DNA of 35,365 nt. Source: an uncultured Christensenella sp. GTDB lineage: Bacteria; Bacillota; Clostridia; Christensenellales; UBA3700. The position numbers were made by a program, and so were the translations under genes. Location of the stretch: positions 1-35,365 of the forward strand of contig CAJTXS010000015.1 of assembly GCA_910583735.1 (NCBI GenBank), given 5' to 3'. The notes beneath the pieces were generated by a model, which worked only from the letters and a program-made list of their open reading frames with translations, did not search any database and was not told the DNA's origin. Positions 16,132 to 23,583 of the stretch are shown here, in pieces (within the stretch, counting starts at the first letter, position 1; every line of letters starts with the position of its first letter).

Positions 16132-17034
16132 ATGAAGCATTTATTAAAGATGTCTGATATGAGCAAGGACGATATCATGTCCGTACTCAATCTTGCCGAT
16201 CAGCTCAAGTACGAGCTCAAGCACGGCATACCTCACAGAGTGCTTGAGGGCAGGACGCTTGGCATGATATTCCAGAAGTCGTCTACGCGTACAAGGGTAT
16301 CTTTCGAGACGGGTATGTATCAGCTGGGCGGCAGCGCGCTGTTTTTGAGCAGCAACGACTTGCAGATAGGCAGAGGCGAGCCGGTACAGGATACCGCGCG
16401 CGTGCTTTCGCGCTACCTCAACGGAATTATGATAAGGACTTTTGCCCAGCAGGAAGTGGAAGACCTTGCCCGTTACGGCAGCATACCGATTATCAACGGA
16501 CTTACCGATTACGCTCACCCCTGTCAGGTGCTTGCCGACTTGATGACTATAAGAGAGTACAAGGGCTCTCTCGACGACCTCAAGCTGTGCTATATCGGCG
16601 ATGGCAACAATATGGCTAACTCCCTTATCGTCGGCTGTCTTAAGGTAGGCATGAGGGTGTCTGTGGCGTGTCCCGAGGGCTATCTGCCCGCAGCGGACGT
16701 GCTCGAGAGCGCTAAGAGCTACGGCGATAGATTCGAGCTTACATCGGACGTGATGAAGGCTGCCGAGGGCGCCGATGCAGTATATACGGACGTGTGGGCG
16801 TCGATGGGACAGGAAGGCGAGGCTGCCGAGCGCAAGAAGGTATTTAAGGGCTATCAGGTCAATTCGCAGGTAATGTCTGTCGCTGCGACGGACGCTCTCG
16901 TTTTGCACTGTCTGCCCGCGCACAGAGGCGAGGAAATTACCGAGGACGTGCTCGAGAGTCATCCCGAGATATTCGACGAGGCTGAGAACAGACTGCATGC
17001 GCAAAAGGCTGTGCTCGTAAAGCTGCTTAAGTAA
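16132..17034 (+). CDS. argF: Ornithine carbamoyltransferase
   Basis: Makes citrulline from ornithine and carbamoyl-phosphate. The carbamoyl-phosphate loop SSTRTRVSFETG (S51-R55), HPCQVLADLMT and the ornithine-loop signature HCLPAHRGEEIT are intact. I chose the ATG at 16132 because GGAG lies upstream and this gives the usual ~300 aa; the open frame from 16090 adds 14 residues without family similarity. It completes the set from glutamate to arginine together with argCJBD and argGH. Degradative (ArcB) use is unlikely, since no arcA or arcC is nearby. Confidence 0.95.
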   Translation: MKHLLKMSDMSKDDIMSVLNLADQLKYELKHGIPHRVLEGRTLGMIFQKSSTRTRVSFETGMYQLGGSALFLSSNDLQIGRGEPVQDTARVLSRYLNGIMIRTFAQQEVEDLARYGSIPIINGLTDYAHPCQVLADLMTIREYKGSLDDLKLCYIGDGNNMANSLIVGCLKVGMRVSVACPEGYLPAADVLESAKSYGDRFELTSDVMKAAEGADAVYTDVWASMGQEGEAAERKKVFKGYQVNSQVMSVAATDALVLHCLPAHRGEEITEDVLESHPEIFDEAENRLHAQKAVLVKLLK

Positions 17035-17082
17035 TTCGGTCGAGACGCTCGGCGTTTTGCTTGTAAAATATAAGGATAATCG

Positions 17083-17113
17083 GCGCGACTGCTTAGGTCG
17101 CGCTATTTATTTT
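17083..17113 (+). terminator. Terminator after argF
   Basis: GCGCGAC (17083-17089) and GTCGCGC (17097-17103) form a 7-bp stem with a 7-nt loop, followed by TATTTATTTT. The U-rich tail is interrupted by A, so strength is moderate. Confidence 0.7.
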
Positions 17114-17482
17114 GCGCGCTGCATTTAATCTTAATCGAGATTGCGGTTGACACGATTATTGGCGATAAGTAATTAATTATGTCTTTTCGGCGCCGACAAT
17201 GTTTTGCGCCGGCGGCGCTGCGATGTAAATAGCCGCAGTTGTCTTTTTCAGCTGTTATCAGCCGAGATAGGCAGCGCGTCGATACGGTTGTTATGTATGT
17301 CCGCAACCGTCGCCGATTGCTGCTTAGCGGAGCTTTTTACTCTGATAAAGAATATTAAGTTATTCGGCTGCGGCGGCTGATTTACATGTATTTTCATGGC
17401 GTGTATGTATGCTTAACGCGGCTTATTTTGCGTACAGTACCTCGTAATTTGCATTCTAAGTCATGCTGCGGCTATATATGAG
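17114..17482. other. Gene-free stretch after argF
   Basis: No convincing gene. It holds several inverted repeats, for example ACGGTTG/CAACCGT near 17283-17309 and GGCGC/GCGCC near 17190-17212, and a T5 run near 17334 after an imperfect hairpin. A small RNA is possible but unsupported. Confidence 0.4.
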
Positions 17483-17512
17483 TTGATTAACTCGCCGCTT
17501 AGGCTGTATAAT
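17483..17512 (+). promoter_or_regulatory. Promoter of the SAP-like gene
   Basis: TTGATT (17483-17488), 18 bp, TATAAT (17507-17512). The leader would be about 33 nt, with GAGGTG before the ATG at 17553 and a small CCGA/TCGG hairpin in between. Confidence 0.65.
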
Positions 17513-17552
17513 TGCATTAAGAGAAATGCCGATTAATTCGGCGAGGTGTACC

Positions 17553-18170
17553 ATGGATATAGTAGATGAGATGAGACAGTCAAGCAGTTACGAAGAGTTT
17601 TCCCGCCGCTACCACTACAGGAGCGAGCTTATACAGCTGTGCAAGAGTCTCGGCGTAGACAGCAGCGGCAATAAGGCGGATATGCTCAACAATATCATAG
17701 AGTATTTCGGCGGCGTATCGGTCAAGCCAGACAACAATAAGACGCGAGCGGAAGATATCTCATGCGAGCTTGCTCTCGATGTTCCGCTGCTCAAGTGCGG
17801 CTTTAAGTTCAGCAATAGATTCAGACAGTATTTCTCGCAGATTACGGGCGTGCAAAAGTTTAAGTTCAACGCAGATATGGTGGCTGCATGGCGCAAAGTC
17901 AAGAGTACCGGCGACATAACGTTTACTCTCGGCGACATGCTTGAGATATATTATCGCAAGTCCGATTACGCCAAGTACGACAATTCGGAATGCAAGTGGA
18001 ATAAGTTCGTCAAAGATTTCTGCGCCGACTGCCGCAACGCGCCGTTTGACAATAAGCTAAAGGTAGCATCCATACTCTGGGGCATTGTGAGAGAGTCCGC
18101 CATGCCCAAGGTCTACACCTATCAGCTCGTTGAGGACAACATGGCTCTTATCAGTAGATACCGTAGATAA
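17553..18170 (+). CDS. SAP-like domain protein of unknown function
   Basis: A 205-aa soluble protein. Residues about 24-52 (SELIQLCKSLGVDSSGNKAD and following helix) resemble a SAP helix-extension-helix, a small DNA/RNA-binding fold. The C-terminal two-thirds is helical and basic/aromatic (FSNRFRQYFSQITG, ILWGIVRESAMPK) and I do not recognise a named enzyme in it. The start at 17553 is favoured over 17526 because GAGGTG precedes it. It is a single gene between argF and pflB with its own promoter. Nucleic-acid binding is inferred from the SAP-like part only. Confidence 0.7.
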   Translation: MDIVDEMRQSSSYEEFSRRYHYRSELIQLCKSLGVDSSGNKADMLNNIIEYFGGVSVKPDNNKTRAEDISCELALDVPLLKCGFKFSNRFRQYFSQITGVQKFKFNADMVAAWRKVKSTGDITFTLGDMLEIYYRKSDYAKYDNSECKWNKFVKDFCADCRNAPFDNKLKVASILWGIVRESAMPKVYTYQLVEDNMALISRYRR

Positions 18171-18398
18171 ATATTCCATATTATTATCTTGCGCCGTACA
18201 TTGCCGCGCGCCGGGAGATTTTTATTTGGCGCGGCGGCATATTATACAGGCGCTGTTTTGCAGCTTTTTCGGCGCGTTTGGACGGAGTATGCGCATTGTT
18301 AAATCCTACGGTTGTATAGATTTGCAATGGCGTATTGGAGCAGCCGTTATGCGCTTTCAGCCGTTATTTTTCCTAAAAAATAAAATGTCGTAATTTGT
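18171..18398. other. Spacer with a strong bulged hairpin
   Basis: No gene. At 18202-18239, TGCCGCGCGCC pairs with GGCGCGGCGGCA (11 bp with one bulged G) around a 15-nt loop that contains GGGAGATTTTTATTT. It follows the SAP-like gene by ~30 nt and could end its transcript, though no T run follows the stem. Confidence 0.45.
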
Positions 18399-18442
18399 TT
18401 GCTATACTATATATAGCGTGTTATAATTGTTGAGCACAACAA
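18399..18442 (+). promoter_or_regulatory. pflB promoter with overlapping operator-like inverted repeat
   Basis: TTGCTA (18399-18404), 17 bp, TATAAT (18422-18427). TTGTTG-AGCA-CAACAA (18427-18442) is a perfect inverted repeat starting inside the -10 box and covering the expected start site, an ideal repressor position. It recalls the TTGT...ACAA ends of Rex (NADH-sensing) sites, but the inner spacing is 8 rather than 10. The leader to ATG 18603 would be long (~165 nt); TATAAT at 18562-18567 is a possible second -10 without a clear -35. Confidence 0.65.
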
Positions 18443-18602
18443 GATATAGTAATGCGGCGCGCTCTGTCGGCGCGCGGGATAAATATACGTCTTACGCGCA
18501 TACTAAGTCGGCGGAGAATTACCGTAATGTTGCATTAGCGACAGGCTGTACGCGATGTATGGTATATAATCTAATCGATAATAAATTTTCGGAGTAATAT
18601 AT

Positions 18603-20825
18603 ATGGACGCTTGGAGAGGCTTTACACACGGCAACTGGAACGACGCGATTGACGTAAGGAATTTCATCAATCTCAATTATACACCTTACGAGGGAGACGC
18701 CTCCTTCTTAAGCGGGGCTACCGAGCGTACCAAGCAGGTCTACGCAGAGGTAGAGGAACTGCTCAAGCAGGAGAGGGAGAAGGGCGTGGTCGACATCGAT
18801 GTCGACAATGTCGCGTCTATTCTCAGCTTTGCGCCCGGCTATGTCGATAAGGATAAGGACATAATCGTGGGATTGCAGACGGACAAGCCCTTAAAGAGAG
18901 CCGTCAATCCCTTTGCCGGTATAAGGAACGCGTCGCAGGCATGCGAGGCGTACGGATATAAGATGTCCGATAGGGTGTGGGAGCAGTTCAAGTTCAGGAC
19001 CACCCACAACGACGGCGTATTCCACGTATACAGCAAGGAGATGCGCGCCGCAAGGCATGCGGGCGTGATTACCGGCTTGCCCGACGCTTACGCGAGAGGC
19101 AGGATAATAGGCGACTATCGCAGGATAGCGCTGTACGGTATGGACCGCCTTATAGCGGAGAAGCAGCGCGACAGAGAGCTGTTGCAGAGTAAAGTAATGA
19201 CGGAAGAGCATATTCGCCTTATCGAAGAGCTCTACAAGCAGCTCGACTTTATGGAAAGGCTCAAGAAGATGGCTGCGCAGTACGGATACGACATCTCCCG
19301 TCCCGCGGAGAACGCGCAAGAGGCTGTGCAATGGCTGTACTTCGGCTATCTCGGCGCGATTAAGGAGCAGAACGGCGCCGCCAATTCCATAGGTAGAATA
19401 TCCACATTCCTCGATATCTACTTCGAGCGCGATATACGCGAGGGCGTACTCGACGAGACGGGGGCGCAGGAGATAATCGACGACTTTATAATCAAGCTGC
19501 GCTTGGTAAGGCATCTGCGCACGCCCGACTACAACGATATATTCGCAGGCGACCCCACATGGGTTACCATGTCCGAGAGCGGCATGTCCGAGGACGGCCG
19601 CCCCATGGTTACGCGCAACGCATACCGCGTGCTCAATACGCTATACAATTTAGGCTCGAGCGCGGAGCCCAACATCACTGTGCTGTGGAGCGAGCGACTG
19701 CCCGAGCCTTATAAGAGATTCTGCGCCAAGGTATCTATCGATACCGACTCCATTCAGTATGAGAACGACGACCTCATGCGTCCGCTCTACGGCGACGACT
19801 ATGCCATAGCGTGCTGCGTCTCCGCCATGAAGGTGGGTAAGCAGATGCAATTCTTCGGCGCAAGATGCAATCTCGCCAAGGTATTGCTCATGGCTCTCAA
19901 CGGAGGCCGCGACGAGATAAGCGGCGAGCAAGTAGGACCTAAAGGCGAGGCTTTCGACGAGGGCGTGCTCGATTACGATAAGGTAATGGACGCGTTTAAG
20001 AAGTATTGCTCGTGGATGGCTGAGCTGTATGTCAACACCATGAATATCATTCACTACATGCACGACAAGTACGCGTACGAGAGGCTGATGATGAGCTTGC
20101 ACGACACCGATGTCGAGAGACTGATGGCTTTCGGCGTGAGCGGTTTCTCCGTGCTGGCAGACAGCTTGTCCGCTATCAAATACGCCAAGGTCAAGGCGGT
20201 CAAGGACGAGCGCGGTATTATATCCGACTTCGTCACCGAGGGCGACTTCCCCAAGTACGGCAACGACGACGACAGGGTCGACGATATAGCCAAGTGGATT
20301 GTCGAGTATTTCTATTCCGAGCTTAGCAAGCACGAGACTTACCGCGGCGCGGTGACTACGCTGTCCATCCTTACTATTACCTCCAATGTAATGTACGGAA
20401 GAAAGACAGGCTCTACGCCCGACGGCAGGAAGAAGGGCGAGCCCTTTGCTCCTGGAGCCAATCCCATGCACGGCAGAGACGTCAGCGGCGCGCTCGCATC
20501 GCTTAACTCGGTTGCAAAACTGAGATATACTTGCTGCCGCGACGGAATATCCAATACTTTCTCGGTCACTCCCGAGGTGTTGGGACGTTGCGAGGACGAC
20601 AGGGTAAGCAGGCTTGTGGACATGCTCGACGGCTACTTTGTGCAAGACGCGCATCACCTTAATGTCAATGTGCTCAACAGACAAAAGCTCATCGACGCGA
20701 TGAACGACCCCAATCTGTATCCCAATCTCACCATCAGAGTGAGCGGATACGCAGTCAACTTCAATAAGCTCAGCAAGCAGCAGCAGCAAGAGGTAATCAA
20801 CAGGACATTCCACGCCTCTATATGA
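18603..20825 (+). CDS. pflB: Pyruvate formate-lyase (formate C-acetyltransferase)
   Basis: Glycyl-radical enzyme splitting pyruvate with CoA into acetyl-CoA and formate; oxygen-sensitive and cytoplasmic. The adjacent active-site cysteines are present (AIACCVSAMKVG, C404-C405) and the radical site is RVSGYAVNF (G715) near the C-terminus. The Cys-Cys pair separates true PFL from diol dehydratase-like relatives with a single Cys. The 740-aa length is standard. It overlaps pflA by 4 nt (ATGA). TCGGAG precedes the ATG. The gene marks an anaerobic fermenter. Confidence 0.97.
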   Translation: MDAWRGFTHGNWNDAIDVRNFINLNYTPYEGDASFLSGATERTKQVYAEVEELLKQEREKGVVDIDVDNVASILSFAPGYVDKDKDIIVGLQTDKPLKRAVNPFAGIRNASQACEAYGYKMSDRVWEQFKFRTTHNDGVFHVYSKEMRAARHAGVITGLPDAYARGRIIGDYRRIALYGMDRLIAEKQRDRELLQSKVMTEEHIRLIEELYKQLDFMERLKKMAAQYGYDISRPAENAQEAVQWLYFGYLGAIKEQNGAANSIGRISTFLDIYFERDIREGVLDETGAQEIIDDFIIKLRLVRHLRTPDYNDIFAGDPTWVTMSESGMSEDGRPMVTRNAYRVLNTLYNLGSSAEPNITVLWSERLPEPYKRFCAKVSIDTDSIQYENDDLMRPLYGDDYAIACCVSAMKVGKQMQFFGARCNLAKVLLMALNGGRDEISGEQVGPKGEAFDEGVLDYDKVMDAFKKYCSWMAELYVNTMNIIHYMHDKYAYERLMMSLHDTDVERLMAFGVSGFSVLADSLSAIKYAKVKAVKDERGIISDFVTEGDFPKYGNDDDRVDDIAKWIVEYFYSELSKHETYRGAVTTLSILTITSNVMYGRKTGSTPDGRKKGEPFAPGANPMHGRDVSGALASLNSVAKLRYTCCRDGISNTFSVTPEVLGRCEDDRVSRLVDMLDGYFVQDAHHLNVNVLNRQKLIDAMNDPNLYPNLTIRVSGYAVNFNKLSKQQQQEVINRTFHASI

Positions 20826-21571
20826 GAAAACTTACAGCAAGGATACACTCTTTCGAGAGTTTTGCCACATTGGACGGCCCCGGGACTCGCTATGCGATAT
20901 TTTTCCAGGGCTGTCCTTATAGATGTGCTTACTGTCATAATCCCGACACGCAGGTATTTGCGGGCGGCAAGGAGTATACGGTAGACGAGATAGTCGCCAA
21001 AGCCGTGAGGTTTAAGCCCTATTTCAGGAGCGGCGGCGGAGTGACGCTCTCGGGCGGAGAGCCCCTTGCTCAAGCCGAGTATATCGCGGCTCTCGAGGCT
21101 AAACTTAGAGAGAAAGGTATAGGCTGCGCGATAGATACATCGGGCGCGGTGCCTCTCGGTAGCAATGTTAGGGCGGCTATCGACGGCTCTGAGATGCTTA
21201 TATTGGATATCAAGATGCCCGACGACGAGAGATATCGCCGGCATATCGGCGGCTCAATAGATACGGCGCTTGCCACTTTAGACTATGCTGTAAAGACAGG
21301 CAAGAGGTTGTGGCTTAGGACGGTTATCGTCCCCGGCATCAACGACAGCGAGGCTGCGATAGACGAGTATGTCTCTCTGCTTAAGGATAGATTATGCGGC
21401 GTAGAGAAGTACGAATTGCTTGCATTTCATACGCTCGGCTTCGAGAAGTATGCCAAGGCGGGCATAGTTAATCCGCTCGAGCATACCGAGGCGCTGGATA
21501 AGGAGACTTTGGCGCGATTGCAACGCTATTTGGATAATGCCGTTGAGCAGATTGCAGCCGCTCGCAAGTGA
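20822..21571 (+). CDS. pflA: Pyruvate formate-lyase activating enzyme (radical SAM)
   Basis: Uses a [4Fe-4S] cluster and S-adenosylmethionine to put the glycyl radical on PflB. The cluster motif CPYRCAYC (C31, C35, C38) and VTLSGGEPL follow the radical-SAM pattern; there is no additional ferredoxin insert, as is normal for PflA (249 aa). It is translationally coupled to pflB through the ATGA overlap. Confidence 0.96.
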   Translation: MRKLTARIHSFESFATLDGPGTRYAIFFQGCPYRCAYCHNPDTQVFAGGKEYTVDEIVAKAVRFKPYFRSGGGVTLSGGEPLAQAEYIAALEAKLREKGIGCAIDTSGAVPLGSNVRAAIDGSEMLILDIKMPDDERYRRHIGGSIDTALATLDYAVKTGKRLWLRTVIVPGINDSEAAIDEYVSLLKDRLCGVEKYELLAFHTLGFEKYAKAGIVNPLEHTEALDKETLARLQRYLDNAVEQIAAARK

Positions 21572-22075
21572 GCAAGATATATTAGTTCGAGATAATTGAC
21601 TTTACGCTTGCAATAGACAAAACCCGCGATTGTTTAATTGTATATTTATCTACATATAAGTATAGTTGATTTTCGCTTGCGCTAATATATCCGAGCTTCT
21701 GCATTTTAAGTCAATTGACTGTATATAATCAATTGACAGGCGCCCTAAGAGCGCAATATTCAATTAATTAAATTTGCAAGTCTATGCTTTGGACGTTATA
21801 GGAAAGGCTTGAAGCGTAATATCGGTATCGATTGCGACAGGATTTGCGCCATATAATAAATAATTGCATTGAGGAAAGACATCGCGAGATTGATATCGGA
21901 CATGACGGTGAGCTTTATAGGCTTGCCAATCGTCCTGTTAAGGGATATAATTGTCAATGCAGATATAGCCGCGCATGATATTTCGCTCGCTATTAATCAT
22001 ATATTGATTAAGCGTAGAATCGGCAAGGCTTATGCGATAGTTAGATATGATATTGCATAAAAAGGAGTACTTAGT
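21572..22075. other. Gene-free stretch with paired TCAATTGAC palindromes
   Basis: Two identical TCAATTGAC sequences lie at 21711-21719 and 21729-21737, 18 bp apart, flanking TATAAT (21724-21729); a related TAATTGAC occurs near 21593. A TTGACA follows at 21733 with only a weak -10 candidate. I reject the 63-codon TTG-start frame at 21869 as a gene: no SD and no family features. The stretch ends with AAAGGAG before the next ATG. Confidence 0.5.
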
Positions 22076-22543
22076 ATGACCAATAGACAACTTAAGGCAT
22101 ATCGCGCTTTCAAGAGCGGTTACGGATGCGGCAGCGCGGTGGCAATGGCTTTCTCCGATCTGATGGATATGTCGGACGGGAGAGTTGCGAAATTCACGAT
22201 TTCGCTCGGCGGCGGATTCTCCCGTACGCGTACGCTTTGCGGCGCGGTGGCTGCTATGGGCATTGTATACGGCGCAGACAGAGGTAAGGATAGCGGCGAT
22301 ATTCACGGCGACAAGACCGAAGCGTATAAGGAAGTATATAACATGACCGAGACTTTCAAGTCGCGGAACGGCAGTATCGAGTGTCATCAACTCCTTAAAG
22401 ACGTCAAGGGACTTACTCAAGGCTATAAGCCCGATGTAAGAGATGAGAACTATTATAAGGTGAGACCTTGTATTAAATTCGTCTTGGACGCTGTTGAGAT
22501 ATTGGAAGAGAAGCTCGGCTGTCAAGATATCGAAGAAGAATAA
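22076..22543 (+). CDS. C-GCAxxG-C-C family putative redox protein
   Basis: Small (155 aa) protein of the family named for its spaced cysteines. The pattern is visible as GYGCGSAVAMAF, then GGGFSRTRTLCGAVAAMGIVYG, then a single Cys in GSIECHQLLKD and another in KVRPCIKFVLDAVEIL. The family is thought to bind a metal or redox cofactor, but no reaction is established. AAAGGAG lies 9 nt before the ATG. The usual second residue pair (N-C-A) is replaced here by G-C-G-S, and G(x)R(x)R replaces the common glycine-rich stretch. No co-transcribed partner is evident. Confidence 0.8.
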   Translation: MTNRQLKAYRAFKSGYGCGSAVAMAFSDLMDMSDGRVAKFTISLGGGFSRTRTLCGAVAAMGIVYGADRGKDSGDIHGDKTEAYKEVYNMTETFKSRNGSIECHQLLKDVKGLTQGYKPDVRDENYYKVRPCIKFVLDAVEILEEKLGCQDIEEE

Positions 22544-22839
22544 TCGATATTCTGCGAGGCTAAACAGTAGTCGATTGATTTAATTAAGGCGATTTGTCTT
22601 ATAATCGCTTTCTATTGAACAGGCAGAATAACTATCTTAATACTATCATGCTATAATCGTCGCCATATTAGATAGGGCGGCGATAATTCTATTATGTTAT
22701 ATTTTGCATAGCAACATAACTGCGCTTGGGCATTTTTCAGGCAATAACGGTCGCTGCTAATGCAAGCTGCATTTATCTGCGCGTTAAGCGCTCCGATCAT
22801 ATCTTTGCTATAGCTTAATTTGATGGGTACGCAAGATAA
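22544..22839. other. Spacer with several hairpins after the C-GCAxxG-C-C gene
   Basis: No gene. GCGATT/AATCGC (22589-22608) followed by TTTCTATT is a weak terminator candidate. A stronger stem, TCGTCGCC with GGCGGCGA near 22656-22683, and ATGTT/AACAT near 22695-22719 follow, without clean T runs. Confidence 0.4.
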
Positions 22840-22870
22840 ATGCGGGCTTTAATATTAAAGCCCCGCGCAT
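22840..22870. promoter_or_regulatory. Long palindrome over the yccF-like promoter
   Basis: GGCTTTAAT and ATTAAAGCC (22845-22862) form a perfect 18-bp palindrome, extended by ATGCG and CGCAT arms with a one-base bulge. It covers the position of the -35 box for the -10 TATAAT at 22876-22881. Operator function is inferred. Confidence 0.5.
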
Positions 22871-22887
22871 ATGTCTATAATTACCTT

Positions 22888-23265
22888 ATGCAGATTTATC
22901 GCAAAGCATACAGGATGCTCGGCAATGCCTATTGGAAGTTATTCGGAGGCATACTGTTGGCGTTGCTTTGGTCGGCGGTGGGGACATTGCTGCTGTGTAC
23001 AATGATAGGCTTTCCGCTGTCTCTCAAGTGTTATAAGTTTGCCTATATATCTTATAAGCCCTTTGGTCATAGCGTGATTGTAGTGCCGGGTAAGAATCTG
23101 CCGCTTGCCTTAATATGGGCGCTCACTCTCGGCGCGGTAATGTGTTTTATATGTCTTACCGGAGCATTCGTATCTTGCGCTACGGTAATAGGCATACCTG
23201 CCGTGTGGCAGTGGCTTAAGATAGGCAGGCTCGGACTGTTCCCTTTTAGTTCTTATGTGGATTAG
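22888..23265 (+). CDS. YccF-like small membrane protein
   Basis: A 125-aa protein with two strongly hydrophobic regions (LFGGILLALLWSAVGTLLLC; LPLALIWALTLGAVMCFICL). The order IGFPLSLKCYKFAYISYKPFG ... VIGIPAVWQWLKIGRLGLFPF parallels the YccF inner-membrane domain, whose function is unknown. I use the ATG at 22888, exactly 6 nt after TATAAT (22876-22881), implying a leaderless mRNA; the ATG at 22840 also lacks an SD and lies inside a palindrome. No operon partner. The family assignment rests on motif order and length only. Confidence 0.65.
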   Translation: MQIYRKAYRMLGNAYWKLFGGILLALLWSAVGTLLLCTMIGFPLSLKCYKFAYISYKPFGHSVIVVPGKNLPLALIWALTLGAVMCFICLTGAFVSCATVIGIPAVWQWLKIGRLGLFPFSSYVD

Positions 23266-23508
23266 CGTTGAGTTATCTTTCGGTCAGATTTAGTATATTT
23301 ATAATAAATTTCGCATAAAACACCTATAAGTGCATATAGCATACATAGAGTTTAGGTGATGATTGCAATATGGCTAAAGCGACGCGTCTGTCTATATAAT
23401 CGACATATATCAAATATTTTTACTTGAAAGTGCATATAATGTACATTAATTTGAAAGTTTTCTTTATATATTACGCAAATATATGCGCATAATTATTATA
23501 ATTAATAC
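23266..23508. other. AT-rich control region with direct repeats before lacZ
   Basis: No gene. AAGTGCATATA occurs at 23329-23339 and 23428-23438, each followed by a version of CATACAT/TGTACAT. The second overlaps the palindrome TAATGTACATTA (23437-23448), and TTGAAAGT recurs on both sides of it. These look like regulator sites upstream of the lacZ promoter. Confidence 0.45.
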
Positions 23509-23537
23509 TTGAAAAAATGTATATTCTATGCTACAAT
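23509..23537 (+). promoter_or_regulatory. lacZ promoter
   Basis: TTGAAA (23509-23514), 17 bp, TACAAT (23532-23537). Its position inside the longest open frame shows that translation cannot begin at 23509 and supports the ATG at 23584. Confidence 0.75.
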
Positions 23538-23583
23538 TGATTACACACCGCGCAATAGCGGTATCAATGAGGAAATTAACGAT

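Noticed and set aside
18427..18442. Definite Rex operator
   Set aside because: The TTGT and ACAA ends are present but 8 rather than 10 bp apart, so only a Rex-like site is claimed.
21869..22060. 63-codon frame before the C-GCAxxG-C-C gene
   Set aside because: TTG start without an upstream SD and no recognisable protein pattern; more likely leader or regulatory DNA.
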